Of a stretch of 38,330 nucleotides of DNA, positions 17,251 to 25,523 are shown in pieces. The position numbers were made by a program, and so were the translations under genes. Location of the stretch: the NCBI GenBank assembly GCA_000509105.1, contig BAIF02000003.1, positions 1-38,330 on the forward strand, given 5' to 3'. Each line of letters begins with the position of its first letter. Position 1 is the stretch's first letter. This DNA is from Clostridiales bacterium VE202-21. GTDB taxonomy: Bacteria; Bacillota; Clostridia; Lachnospirales; Lachnospiraceae. The notes beneath the pieces are model-generated. The model did no database searches, was not told the origin of the DNA, and saw only the letters and a program-made list of their open reading frames with translations.

Positions 17251-18483
17251 TCAGATCTGTATCGTAAAAAATGCCGGAACCACAATCATAATCAGTACCA
17301 CCGCCAGCATCAGGAACATCGGCCCCAACATCTTTGTTCCGGCTTCCTCCCCCAACTTCCTGGCCTGTTTTTTTCTGTCCTCCAGTGCATCCGCGGCTTC
17401 CCTTTTGAGCAATTCATTCATCCCCCTGCCCCCTTTCCGCAGATTCTGTGACAAAAGTGCGCCAAACCTTCGATACGCCGGCAGACCGCACCTGCTGCCA
17501 AACCGTTCATAGCATTCCCCCTCTGTGACGCCGCCCTGAATCTCGTGCATCGTATAGGACATTTCCTCATAGGCAATCCGGGAACCTTTTCTATCCCTTC
17601 TTTTTTCATACTCTTCCACCATCTTGAACCATGCTTTGCGAACGCTCATTCCCGCTCCCAGGAACAGGGTGAACTGGCTGATCAGCTGTGGATAGTCTGT
17701 GGACAACTGTCTCTTCCGCTCCTCCACCATCTGTTTATGTTTCTGCCTGTCCAGAAAAAAGACTGCCGCTGCCGCCACGATTCCCAGAACGAATAGTCCC
17801 GCTGCCCTCGACTCTCCCGGATATTTCCATGTTATTTTACTCCCATCCACGCTGCCCGGCAGAATCAAATATTTTTCTTCCGGTTCGGCCAGCTCTGCCT
17901 CCCGCAGTGCCTTCTGTAGTTTTTGCATCTTTTGTTCTTTTTCGTTTAACCTGGGAGGAAAGACGTTTACATAAAAGGAATGTACAGCCTCCTCCCCGCC
18001 ATATGTAAGTACTGCACGCAGCTCAACCAACGTACCTTCTTCCTGCAGATGTTCCTGCTGCAGCTCCCCCAGAAGATTAACGATTTCGTAATTTCCGGAC
18101 TCCCACGACACATTAATTCCCATACCCGGCACCTGATCCGCCAGTTTCAGATTATGCCTGACTTCATCCAGGCTCTCATTTTCTCCCAGCACAGCCTTTT
18201 CCAGTCGTTCTCCGGCCTTCTTAAATATCTCCGGAAGTTCCTCTTTCTGATACCGCTGCTCTTCTACCTGTACAGTCAACGGCGCCTTGTCTCCGTCTAC
18301 CCGGGCCTCCAGTTCCACCTTTTTACTTCCCTCACCGTGGCTGCCACGGGCAAGTACACTTTTTCCTTCTGCATTTTTCTCCGGCCTCCGGCGGCTGTCA
18401 GCAGCCAGCATCAGGAGTGATATTACGCTTGCAGCCAAAAAGATAATTCCCATTCTTCCATACACTGTGTTTCGCTTCTTCAT
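17251..18483 (-). CDS. tadC: TadC-like type II/IV secretion F-domain membrane protein
   Basis: This 410-residue platform protein has an N-terminal helix, a large extracellular insert of about 190 residues (about 35-225), a second helix (about 228-245), and the T2SSF domain. The domain shows DYPQLISQFTLFLGAGMSVRKAW and GERYxRFG-like text (GECYERFGSRCGLPAYRRFG), and ends in a hydrophobic pair. The outer insert is larger than in classical TadC. The start lies 3 bp after the TadB stop, so the two are coupled. It would anchor the pilus assembly machine in the membrane. Confidence 0.85.
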   Translation of the reverse strand: MKKRNTVYGRMGIIFLAASVISLLMLAADSRRRPEKNAEGKSVLARGSHGEGSKKVELEARVDGDKAPLTVQVEEQRYQKEELPEIFKKAGERLEKAVLGENESLDEVRHNLKLADQVPGMGINVSWESGNYEIVNLLGELQQEHLQEEGTLVELRAVLTYGGEEAVHSFYVNVFPPRLNEKEQKMQKLQKALREAELAEPEEKYLILPGSVDGSKITWKYPGESRAAGLFVLGIVAAAAVFFLDRQKHKQMVEERKRQLSTDYPQLISQFTLFLGAGMSVRKAWFKMVEEYEKRRDRKGSRIAYEEMSYTMHEIQGGVTEGECYERFGSRCGLPAYRRFGALLSQNLRKGGRGMNELLKREAADALEDRKKQARKLGEEAGTKMLGPMFLMLAVVLIMIVVPAFFTIQI

Positions 18484-18486
18484 AAT

Positions 18487-19236
18487 CTACACCTCTATAT
18501 CCACCAGCTTTTCTCCCATCCGGTAAGCGGCCGCATATATCAGCAGACATCCCGTCATCAGCGCGGCTCCCCCCAGATTCCCGTAAAGCACCTTCATAAA
18601 ATCCGGAAAAGCCATTCTCATATAAAACAGAATGCCAAATGGTATGATACACATCACCTGAAATTCCAGCTTTTTAGAAGCTAGAAGCGTCTGTATCTCC
18701 TTTTCCGCTTCAATCTTATCACTGATATCCCTGACCGCACTTTTGAGTATCGCTATGCTGTCCCCTCCTGTCCGCTTTGCCGCAGCAAATACCGTTACGA
18801 AGTTCTCTACATCCTCCTGACTGACCCTGGCCGCCAGATCATTCATGACCTGTTCAACCGGCTGGTTCATATCCAGCTGATGGATCATCCGCTCAAATTC
18901 TTTTCGTATTCTGCTGTCCTTCCGAAACAACGGCTTCAAATCCCGGGCAGTCTCGCGCAGCGCATTCTCCACGGAATATCCCACGTTGAGAGCCGATGCC
19001 ATGGTTTGAATACTGACCCGAAACTGTTCCCTGAATTCCTGCTCTTTTTTCCGGAACTGCCTGGACTTCCAGTAGAGCAGATAGACATATAAGGCGGGCA
19101 GAAGCGCCAGCGCCGCAATCCACGTATCGTAGAAAAGATATGCGGTCATGCATAGAAGCAAAATCCCATTTATCAATGCCTGTATATATTCCTTACAGCG
19201 TATATCCTGCTGCCAGCAGCTTTTCCCGGTTGACAA
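18487..19236 (-). CDS. tadB: TadB-like type II/IV secretion F-domain membrane protein
   Basis: This 249-residue membrane protein has two N-terminal helices, then the T2SSF core (FREQFRVSIQTMASALNVGYSVENAL, FVTVFAAAKRTGGD) and two C-terminal helices. It forms the inner-membrane platform with TadC. The long reading begins at a TTG (19236) and overlaps the ATPase gene by 44 bp; the true start may lie further in. It follows the ATPase gene without a gap. Confidence 0.85.
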   Translation of the reverse strand: MSTGKSCWQQDIRCKEYIQALINGILLLCMTAYLFYDTWIAALALLPALYVYLLYWKSRQFRKKEQEFREQFRVSIQTMASALNVGYSVENALRETARDLKPLFRKDSRIRKEFERMIHQLDMNQPVEQVMNDLAARVSQEDVENFVTVFAAAKRTGGDSIAILKSAVRDISDKIEAEKEIQTLLASKKLEFQVMCIIPFGILFYMRMAFPDFMKVLYGNLGGAALMTGCLLIYAAAYRMGEKLVDIEV

Positions 19237-20374
19237 GCTCTTCCACTTTCATAAGCCGTCCTTTAACTTTTCCATCTTCTGATCCCTCCTCCTGATACGC
19301 AAAAAGTGTCTGTATCTGTACCTCACCATCTTCATAGCCCAATACTTCTGCTATCTCCATTACTTTTCTGCTTCGGTCTCTCAGCCGCCCCAGGTGGATA
19401 ATAATATCAAGGGCCGAAGCCACCTGCCGCTGGATTGCGGTAAAAGGCATATCAATCCCCATCATCATCATCGTCTCCAGACGGTGCAGCATATCCACGC
19501 AATTATTCGCATGGCCGGTGGACATAGAACCGCTGTGCCCATTTAGCATGGCCGAGGAAATCATATCCACGGTTTCCTCACCCCGAACCTCTCCGACCAG
19601 GATTCTGTCCGGACGCATCCGCAGTGCCGACTTGATCAGATCCCGTATGGTCACTGCCCCGGATCCCTCCAGGTTGGCATTCCTTGCTTCCAGCCTGACC
19701 AGATTGGGAACGCCTTTAATCTGCAACTCAGCATTGTCCTCAATGGTAATCAGCCGCTCATCTTTTGGTATATAATCAGACAGGGCATTCAGAAATGTGG
19801 TCTTCCCGGCCCCGGTTCCGCCGCTGACAAATATGTTGTACCTGGAATGCACCAGGAGCTTTAGAAACCCCACCGCCTCGCTGCTTATGCTGCCCCACGC
19901 AATAAGCTGCTCCATTGTTACCTTCTCCTTGGGAAACTTCCGGATCGTCATAATGGGACCGTTCAATGCAACAGGTTTTAATACCACATTCACACGGGAC
20001 CCGTCCTCCAGCCTCGCGTCAACAATGGGGGAGGCTTCGTTCACATACCGGTTTGTTCTGGATACAATCTGCTGTATGACATCCTCCAGCTTTCCCGGAG
20101 AAAGGAAGTGCCTGTCCGATTCGTATATCTGTCCTCCTTTCTCCAGAAAAATATGATCTGTGCCGTTGATCATAATCTCCGTAATATCATCGTCCTCGAT
20201 CAGATCCTGAAGGATATCCAGCTTTCTGAATGCATGAAACAGTTCTCTGCTCAGCTTAATTTTTTCCTGCAGTGGTATGTAAGTTTCTCCTCCCGCCTGA
20301 TTGAGTACGGAATGTATGAGATCCAGCAGTTCATCATCCTCCATCTCCCTGCCCATATCCATCTCTTGCAGCAC
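19193..20374 (-). CDS. cpaF: CpaF/TadA-type pilus assembly ATPase
   Basis: This 393-residue secretion ATPase powers pilus assembly from the cytoplasmic face. It has Walker A GGTGAGKTT at 185-193, an Asp-box-like LRMRPDRILVGEVRGEE near 252-268, and a His-box region with TGHANNCVDMLHRLETM. The N-terminal domain contains DITEIMINGTDHIFLEKGG, as in CpaF. The recorded GTG start (20374) has no well-placed ribosome binding site, although GAGGAGG lies about 30 nt upstream; the exact start is uncertain. Confidence 0.93.
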   Translation of the reverse strand: MLQEMDMGREMEDDELLDLIHSVLNQAGGETYIPLQEKIKLSRELFHAFRKLDILQDLIEDDDITEIMINGTDHIFLEKGGQIYESDRHFLSPGKLEDVIQQIVSRTNRYVNEASPIVDARLEDGSRVNVVLKPVALNGPIMTIRKFPKEKVTMEQLIAWGSISSEAVGFLKLLVHSRYNIFVSGGTGAGKTTFLNALSDYIPKDERLITIEDNAELQIKGVPNLVRLEARNANLEGSGAVTIRDLIKSALRMRPDRILVGEVRGEETVDMISSAMLNGHSGSMSTGHANNCVDMLHRLETMMMMGIDMPFTAIQRQVASALDIIIHLGRLRDRSRKVMEIAEVLGYEDGEVQIQTLFAYQEEGSEDGKVKGRLMKVEELVNREKLLAAGYTL

Positions 20375-20400
20375 TCTGCCGTATAACTCTTCTAACTGCT

Positions 20401-21330
20401 CTATGCCTCCTCACCAGCCTTTCTCGCAACCCGTTTCTGTACGGTATGTTCCAGCACATCCTCATAGCCCGTCCGCCTCAAGTTCTCAAAATACTGCTTC
20501 AGCTTTGCCGAAGAAACCGGCTCATCCGTATACAACGTATACACTGTGCGGCATTCCCTTAGTATGCGGTACAGACCGTTTACACCGTCCCCCAGATCCA
20601 AGATCACGGATTTATAAATGGACTGATCAAAAATGGCTTCAAACAGTCTTAGCCACTCAGCCTCTTCAACCGCCCTCAGATCCTGAATAACCGGCATCGG
20701 AGAAAGATAATCCAGTGCCCCCGCCCTGCCGGCCATGGCGCTTATTCTCAGTCCAATATTCGCCTTATCCTGCCTCAGATAATACAAGAGATCCGTCAGG
20801 TTATGCTCCGTTTCCTCCGGAAAATAATGGCTTGTCCCGGAATACTCCTCCAGATTCAGATACAGAACCGGCCCTTCTTTGGAGAGCTCCCTGCCAAGCT
20901 CCAGCGCAAACTTTGTCTTTCCGATCCGGTGCACCGGAGAATAAACACCGATCAGCTGCCCCTCTCCCCTGCCTTTGAATCTCCCCGGTATTTCCTCACC
21001 GTCCAAGGCCTCCTCCAGGATAAGGCTGAGGATCCTATCTGCAGATTGATACTTAAAGATCCCCCTTTCTTCCGGAAGAAGCCCGCTGTCTTCCCCCTTA
21101 ATCAATACGTAACGCCTGTCAGCGTTCATCTGCTGCCTCTGTTCGGGCGGGCAGTCTTCCCCCAGCAGCAGGATGTGGACTTGTTTCTGCTGTGAAAATG
21201 CCTCCAGATGATCTGTGTCCTGAAAAAGATGCATCTGAAACCCCAGCTCCCTGTGAGAGCCTACGGCCTGCATAAGATTCTTTGCGTACTCCTGCTCCGC
21301 ATCCCATATTACAAAATTCTTTGGATGCAA
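20401..21330 (-). CDS. TadZ/CpaE-like ATPase, first gene of the Tad operon
   Basis: The product is about 310 residues with a receiver-like N-terminal domain and a MinD/ParA-like ATPase domain. The phosphate loop reads VYSPVHRIGKTKFAL, a deviant Walker A with GKT but without the leading glycines. VLYLNLEEY and VILDLGDG follow as the later switch regions. Such proteins place pilus machines at cell poles or patches. I chose TTG at 21330: AGGAGGG is 5 nt upstream, while the longer frame to 21396 has no such site. It leads the operon behind a promoter at 21504-21532. Confidence 0.82.
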   Translation of the reverse strand: MHPKNFVIWDAEQEYAKNLMQAVGSHRELGFQMHLFQDTDHLEAFSQQKQVHILLLGEDCPPEQRQQMNADRRYVLIKGEDSGLLPEERGIFKYQSADRILSLILEEALDGEEIPGRFKGRGEGQLIGVYSPVHRIGKTKFALELGRELSKEGPVLYLNLEEYSGTSHYFPEETEHNLTDLLYYLRQDKANIGLRISAMAGRAGALDYLSPMPVIQDLRAVEEAEWLRLFEAIFDQSIYKSVILDLGDGVNGLYRILRECRTVYTLYTDEPVSSAKLKQYFENLRRTGYEDVLEHTVQKRVARKAGEEA

Positions 21331-21497
21331 CTTGTCCCTCCTTTTTTCATTTTTAATAAAACAACGTTTGAAAATACCGCTGCGAATATGCAGCATGATT
21401 CTTACATGATGGTTAGTTCATCGTCCCAACCCAAGATACATCCGGCACCACGATCCGGCGCCTGAATGATGACAGCAGCTCGAACAACTGCTGTGTG
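21331..21497 (-). other. Tad operon leader (5' untranslated region, about 165 nt)
   Basis: Between the inferred transcription start and the TTG of the first gene there is about 165 nt of mRNA. It contains short stems, for example CAGCAG with CTGCTG and GGCGCC with GGTGCC. I looked for c-di-GMP riboswitch landmarks, which would fit a pilus operon, and did not find them. It may be an uncharacterised leader. Confidence 0.4.
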
Positions 21498-21503
21498 AAT
21501 CGT

Positions 21504-21532
21504 ATTATAAACACAGATTTTTAAAATGTCCA
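21504..21532 (-). promoter_or_regulatory. Promoter of the Tad operon
   Basis: Read on the minus strand, TGGACA and TATAAT are separated by 17 bp, which fits a housekeeping sigma-A promoter. It lies after the ancestral bofA stop (21569) and before the Tad leader, and it falls inside the shifted extension of bofA. Confidence 0.75.
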
Positions 21533-21780
21533 TACTTCTTTTCAAATAAATTACTTTTTGTGAAAACCTCACAAATTTTGATAGAATAAAATTCCATAAA
21601 GCAGACACACGCCAGGAATACCAAGCTTCCGGTTGTCAAAAAGGACACTGCATTCAGCCCCACATTCAAAGCATTATCCCCAGGGAGCAGATATTGATTA
21701 ATAAAATAAATCAGCCCCATGCCCAAAATAGCACGGATCACAAAGTTCAAAACAATATTCCCCCATTTATTTCCTTCCAT
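21505..21780 (-). pseudogene. bofA: bofA-like pro-sigma-K processing inhibitor, frame broken
   Basis: BofA is a small sporulation membrane protein that restrains the SpoIVFB protease acting on pro-sigma-K. The first 52 or so residues fit the family: two hydrophobic helices, and GLNAVSFLTTGSL. The frame then reads into an unrelated tail and stops at 21505. Adding one G in TTGGTATT (about 21619-21626) restores GIPGVCLLYGILFYQNL and a stop at 21569, which is a normal BofA ending of about 70 residues. So the gene has a single-base loss, or the sequence has an error. The ATG at 21780 follows GGAGG. Confidence 0.75.
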
Positions 21781-21840
21781 ACTCACACATCCTCCGGATC
21801 AGCATATATGATATCCTATTCAAATCCGTGACAAAATATT

Positions 21841-21890
21841 CCCCCGGGCCGTGCAGTCCGTAAAATAATACGTTCTGCACAGCCCGGGGG
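21841..21890 (-). terminator. Strong terminator after the dCMP deaminase gene
   Basis: CCCCCGGGC with GTGCAG pairs with CTGCAC and GCCCGGGGG, and CGTA with TACG inside. On the minus strand AATATTTTGT follows. It separates the deaminase unit from bofA. Confidence 0.85.
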
Positions 21891-21920
21891 ATAACATACG
21901 GACAGTTCTCCGGAGCCTGT

Positions 21921-22409
21921 CTACAGCTTGATCTTTACCTCGCGGTTGGTCCTATGGTATTGGTGGTACCGCACCCCCGCGGCGTCCATCATCCGCTTGG
22001 AAGCCAGCACACCAGGAGTATCGGCGTATTTGTCACAGTCATAGATAACTTCCTTTATCCCGGACTGAATGATTGCTTTTGCACATTCATTGCACGGAAA
22101 AAGGGAGACATACAGCTTGGCCCCCGACAGGCTGCCGCCATTGTAATTCAGGATGGCATTTAACTCACTGTGCGTAGAATATACGTACTTTGTCTCCAGT
22201 GGATCATCCCCTTCTCTTGCCCAAGGAAATTCATCGTCTGAACATCCGATCGGAAACCCATTGTATCCCATGGACAATATCTTATTATCCTGACTGACAA
22301 TACAGCACCCCACCTGTGTATTTGGATCCTTGGAGCGCATACCCGAAAGCATTGCCACCCCCATAAAGTATTCATCCCAGGAAAGATAATCCTTTCTTTT
22401 GTCAGACAT
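21921..22409 (-). CDS. dCMP / cytidine deaminase-family protein (ComEB type)
   Basis: This 162-residue zinc deaminase is expected to convert dCMP to dUMP for thymidylate synthesis. The zinc site is formed by His and Glu in HSELNAIL and the cysteines in PCNEC. MGYNGFPIGCSDD is the family substrate loop, and DPNTQVGCCIVSQ the N-terminal segment. I chose the ATG at 22409 because GAAAGGAGAGG precedes it. It lies 30 bp after upp, so upp, the deaminase and the upstream Sua5 fusion gene probably form one operon. Confidence 0.92.
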   Translation of the reverse strand: MSDKRKDYLSWDEYFMGVAMLSGMRSKDPNTQVGCCIVSQDNKILSMGYNGFPIGCSDDEFPWAREGDDPLETKYVYSTHSELNAILNYNGGSLSGAKLYVSLFPCNECAKAIIQSGIKEVIYDCDKYADTPGVLASKRMMDAAGVRYHQYHRTNREVKIKL

Positions 22410-22439
22410 ATCTATCCTCTCCTTTCGTTCTTGCACCTG

Positions 22440-23069
22440 CTATTTCGTTCCGAAAATGCGGTCTCCCGCATCCCCCAGCCCGGGTACGATATATTTATGC
22501 TCATTCAGATGGTCATCCAGCGCGCCTATATAAAGATCCACATCCGGATGTTCCTTCTGCATCCTCTCCACACCTTCAGGCGCTGCTATAATACACATGA
22601 AACGGATTCTTTTCACTCCTTTGTCCTTCAGCATCTGAATCGCTGCTGTACTGGAGCCGCCCGTTGCCAGCATCGGATCAACGACAAAGACCTCCCTCTC
22701 ATCGCAGTCCGCCGGAAGCTTGCAGTAATACTCCACTGGTTCAAAAGTCTCCGGATCACGATAAAGCCCGATATGTCCAACTTTTGCAGCGGGTATCAGA
22801 GAGAGCATCCCGTCCACCATCCCAAGGCCTGCGCGCAGAATCGGCACCACGGCAAGTTTCTTACCGGTCAGTTCCTTACCGATCATCTCACAGATGGGTG
22901 TCTTAATCTTCACGTCCCGGAGCTTCAGGTCCCGCGTAGCCTCATAGCACATCAGGCCGGCAATCTCCCCGACTACCTCCCGGAACTCCTTGGTCCCCAC
23001 CTCTTCCCTGCGGATATAGCTGATTTTGTGCTGAATCAATGGATGATCCATAATGTGTACTTCTGACAT
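22440..23069 (-). CDS. upp: Uracil phosphoribosyltransferase
   Basis: The 209-residue enzyme makes UMP from uracil and PRPP in pyrimidine salvage. The PRPP site is seen as [19 protein letters not shown], the uracil-binding tail as [17 protein letters not shown], and [16 protein letters not shown] as the central motif. It starts at the second of two adjacent ATGs (23069), with AGGAGG 6 nt before it, and overlaps the stop of the phosphatase-like gene. Confidence 0.96.
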   Translation of the reverse strand: MSEVHIMDHPLIQHKISYIRREEVGTKEFREVVGEIAGLMCYEATRDLKLRDVKIKTPICEMIGKELTGKKLAVVPILRAGLGMVDGMLSLIPAAKVGHIGLYRDPETFEPVEYYCKLPADCDEREVFVVDPMLATGGSSTAAIQMLKDKGVKRIRFMCIIAAPEGVERMQKEHPDVDLYIGALDDHLNEHKYIVPGLGDAGDRIFGTK

Positions 23070-23472
23070 CATTCTCCTCCTTTAGTAAGTGCATTAAGTT
23101 TATATGTTAATTTTTTTATTAACATCGATATTATTTCATAGCATTCTCCGTATGCCGTCAATGGTTGTCCATAAGGATTTGGTATTTCTGTATCCTCCTC
23201 CGCGAACTCATTTAGAGTATATACATTTTTTATGTTCTCATACTCGGATATAACCTTCCACTTTTGATTCTCATCCATTGTCAGAACAAGCGTATCCTCC
23301 TGCAGGTCCTCCTCAGAGAAAGCAATGGATGAATGGCCTTCCAGGCTCATCTGACCGCTTTTCATAATTGCCTCGGCTTTCTGATTGGCAGGCTCAGGAA
23401 ACAGTACGATAAGCCCCCTGGAATCTATGGCGTACTCCTGTTCCAGATCCTGGCAGCGCAGAAGTTCCGCTG
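23069..23472 (-). pseudogene. LMW phosphatase-like half of the Sua5 fusion, cut off by a frame break
   Basis: Read one frame off from the Sua5 gene, this stretch continues as AELLRCQDLEQEYAIDSRG, LIVLFPEPANQKAEAIM and on through LEGHSSIAFSEEDL to a stop at 23069. It has the fold landmarks of low-molecular-weight protein phosphatases, with the general-acid Asp region near the C-terminus (EEDTEIPNPYG). The matching P-loop lies in the upstream frame as FLSNTDTSRGPM. The join is a single missing base near 23473. Internal reading alone would start at the ATG at 23365. The intact protein would be a Sua5-phosphatase fusion, as found in several Clostridia. The domain may be catalytically dead (see findings). 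Confidence 0.7.
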
Positions 23473-24618
23473 CATGGGGCCTCTGCTTGTATCGGTATTG
23501 CTTAAGAATACGATGCGTCTGTATTTCTGCTGCTTCACGATTGCAGCGGCAGGCAGCATCACATGCCCGGCCGCCTTTTCCAGCCGGTTCATGATCGCCT
23601 TACCGATCCCCTGCGCGGCAAAGGACTCACTGAAGATTACGCTGACTTCCTCCTCATCAAATTCCCGGAGAACCGCATAGAGATTCCTTGCAATGGCCTT
23701 CTCATTTTCCCGCGATCCCAGATTCTTTACCAGTCCATAGGTATAAAAGGGCATCGTCTCGTTTGTCGCAATAATCCCGGTCTTTTGCCCTTTGCGGTGT
23801 GCCTCATAGGCAAGCTGCCGGATCGCAAGCACTTCCTCTCTCAGAGTGCCTTCCACGATCATCAGCCTGGCCCTGGGCGCGTAATGGCGGTACTTCATCC
23901 CCGGAGCTTTGGGCACCTGTGTGCTCTCACTTCCCAGTATGGTCTCATCCACGCTGACCGCACCGATGACTTCCTCCAGCATACCCGCCGTAATGGCGCC
24001 GGGGCGCAGAATCATGGGAGGTGTCACTGTCATGTCCAGAATGGTGGATTCCAGACCGATATCCACACTCCCGCCGTCCAGGATCATATCGATCTTACCT
24101 TCCAGATCCTCTGCCACATGCTGTGCCGTCGTGGGACTCGGACGGCCGGACGTATTTGCGCTGGGCGCAGACACGTACCCTCCCGCTGCAAGGATCAGTT
24201 CCCTTGCAATCAGGTCGCTTGGCATGCGTACAGCAACCGTCTCAAGGCCCCCGGTCGTTCCCATCGGCACAATATTACTTTTTTCAAAAATCATTGTCAA
24301 AGGCCCCGGCCAGAAATGAAATGCCAGTTCCTCTGTAGCAGCGGGAATGTTCACCGCGATCTCATCAAGTGCCTGCACATCTGCAATATGCACAATCAGC
24401 GGGTTGTCTGACGGACGCCCTTTTGCTGCATAAGTTCTTTTTGCTGCCTCCTCATCCAGTGCATTTGCTCCCAGTCCATAGACTGTCTCCGTGGGAAATG
24501 CAACAAGTCCGCCTCTTTTCAGTATTTCTCCTGCTTCCTGTATCACGTCTTCGTCTATCTGATTCTTATCTACTTTTTTTATTATTGTTTTCATAGGCTT
24601 CATTATACCATTAATCAA
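23425..24618 (-). CDS. Threonylcarbamoyl-AMP synthase (Sua5 type) with a truncated phosphatase-like end
   Basis: This enzyme makes threonylcarbamoyl-AMP from threonine, bicarbonate and ATP, for the t6A37 modification of tRNA. The TsaC core spans about residues 15-200 (GLVAFPTETVYGLGANA, KGRPSDNPLIVHI, SAPSANTSGRPSPTTAQHV). The Sua5 linker and C-terminal domain follow (APGMKYRHYAPRA, to about 350). After GKAIMNRLEKAAGHVMLP the protein enters a LMW-phosphatase-like domain that breaks at residue 382 or so, ending in an unrelated stretch of about 15 residues. The Sua5 part itself is complete. Start codon is uncertain: three in-frame ATGs (24618, 24603, 24594) have weak ribosome binding sites. Confidence 0.88.
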   Translation of the reverse strand: MINGIMKPMKTIIKKVDKNQIDEDVIQEAGEILKRGGLVAFPTETVYGLGANALDEEAAKRTYAAKGRPSDNPLIVHIADVQALDEIAVNIPAATEELAFHFWPGPLTMIFEKSNIVPMGTTGGLETVAVRMPSDLIARELILAAGGYVSAPSANTSGRPSPTTAQHVAEDLEGKIDMILDGGSVDIGLESTILDMTVTPPMILRPGAITAGMLEEVIGAVSVDETILGSESTQVPKAPGMKYRHYAPRARLMIVEGTLREEVLAIRQLAYEAHRKGQKTGIIATNETMPFYTYGLVKNLGSRENEKAIARNLYAVLREFDEEEVSVIFSESFAAQGIGKAIMNRLEKAAGHVMLPAAAIVKQQKYRRIVFLSNTDTSRGPMQRNFCAARIWNRSTP

Positions 24619-24657
24619 CCTAAAAAAAAACTCTCTTTCACAAAATAAGATGCAGTC

Positions 24658-25356
24658 CTAATTCAGGCATTGCAAAATCCCCGCGCAGACGGCCTCCGCC
24701 AGCGCATCCTGGTATGCTCCGTCCACCAGTTTTTCCGCCTCCTCATAATTACTCAAAAAACCACATTCTACAATAATGACGGGCACCTCTGTCTTTTTCA
24801 GCATATAATATGTATCATTCGCCTTTGCCTGCCTTTTATTGTCCGGATCAACAGCCAAAAGAGCCTCCTGCATAATACCGGCAGCCTTCTCTCCGCCCTT
24901 GGAATGCGTATAGTAGAATACCTGGGCGCCATGTATGCTTTCTCCTTCATAGCTGTTCTGATGTATGCTGACCGCGAGATCCGGTTTTTCCTTGTTAATA
25001 ATCGCCACCCGTTTCTTCATGTCTTCTGCTTTTGAATTTGCAATTCCGTTTTCATCCTCGCGTGTCATGATCACCGACACTCCCTGTTTCTCCAAAAGTG
25101 TCTTTACCTTGCCTGCAATCTCCAGGTTTATGTCCTTTTCCAGCGCTTTATTAATTCCTACCTTGCCCGGATCAGAGCCGCCGTGTCCGGCGTCTATGAC
25201 AACCATTGGCTTATCGCCCTTTTTTGCCGCTGCCGCAGTCTTTTTGCCCTCGCTTCCCATATAATTCTTGTACAGGTATTCCCCTGCCTTCTGGCTCCCT
25301 ATTACTGCGCACAAAAGCAGTACGATCAGTCCCAGTATTCCTATTTTACGGCGCAA
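24658..25356 (-). CDS. cwlD: N-acetylmuramoyl-L-alanine amidase (CwlD-like)
   Basis: This enzyme cuts the amide bond between MurNAc and L-alanine in peptidoglycan, and in sporulation it helps make muramic-lactam in the spore cortex. The product is about 232 residues with an N-terminal membrane anchor (IGILGLIVLLLCAVIG) and an Amidase_3 domain. Zinc ligands fit His in DAGHGGSDPG, Glu in LEKDINLEIA and His in VSIHQNS. The catalytic Glu sits in IIVECGFLSN. I chose the TTG at 25356 because AAAGGGG lies 8 nt upstream. The gene is short for a vegetative amidase, which favours CwlD. Confidence 0.85.
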   Translation of the reverse strand: MRRKIGILGLIVLLLCAVIGSQKAGEYLYKNYMGSEGKKTAAAAKKGDKPMVVIDAGHGGSDPGKVGINKALEKDINLEIAGKVKTLLEKQGVSVIMTREDENGIANSKAEDMKKRVAIINKEKPDLAVSIHQNSYEGESIHGAQVFYYTHSKGGEKAAGIMQEALLAVDPDNKRQAKANDTYYMLKKTEVPVIIVECGFLSNYEEAEKLVDGAYQDALAEAVCAGILQCLN

Positions 25357-25471
25357 AAAAACATCCCCTTTCTCATATACTATTCCTAAGTATATGCAGA
25401 AAAAGGATGTTTCTTTCATATTTCTGCAGTGCGGCGTATAATCACGCGCACTTATGAACATCGTAAAATTC

Positions 25472-25523
25472 ACTAGTACAGCAGGTACTTATTGCTGAAT
25501 CATTAGTGCAACGCTGTACTAGT
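25472..25523 (-). terminator. Hairpin at the end of the GH18 gene
   Basis: ACTAGTACAGC pairs perfectly (11 bp) with GCTGTACTAGT across a 30-base loop. The GH18 stop codon lies in the right arm. On the minus strand GAATTTTACG follows, so termination is likely but not textbook. Confidence 0.55.

Noticed and set aside
21331..21497. c-di-GMP riboswitch in the Tad leader
   Set aside because: The conserved core of the GEMM type is absent.
23415..23430. Second frameshift in the phosphatase-like domain
   Set aside because: A recount of the G run showed five Gs, so the frame is continuous there.
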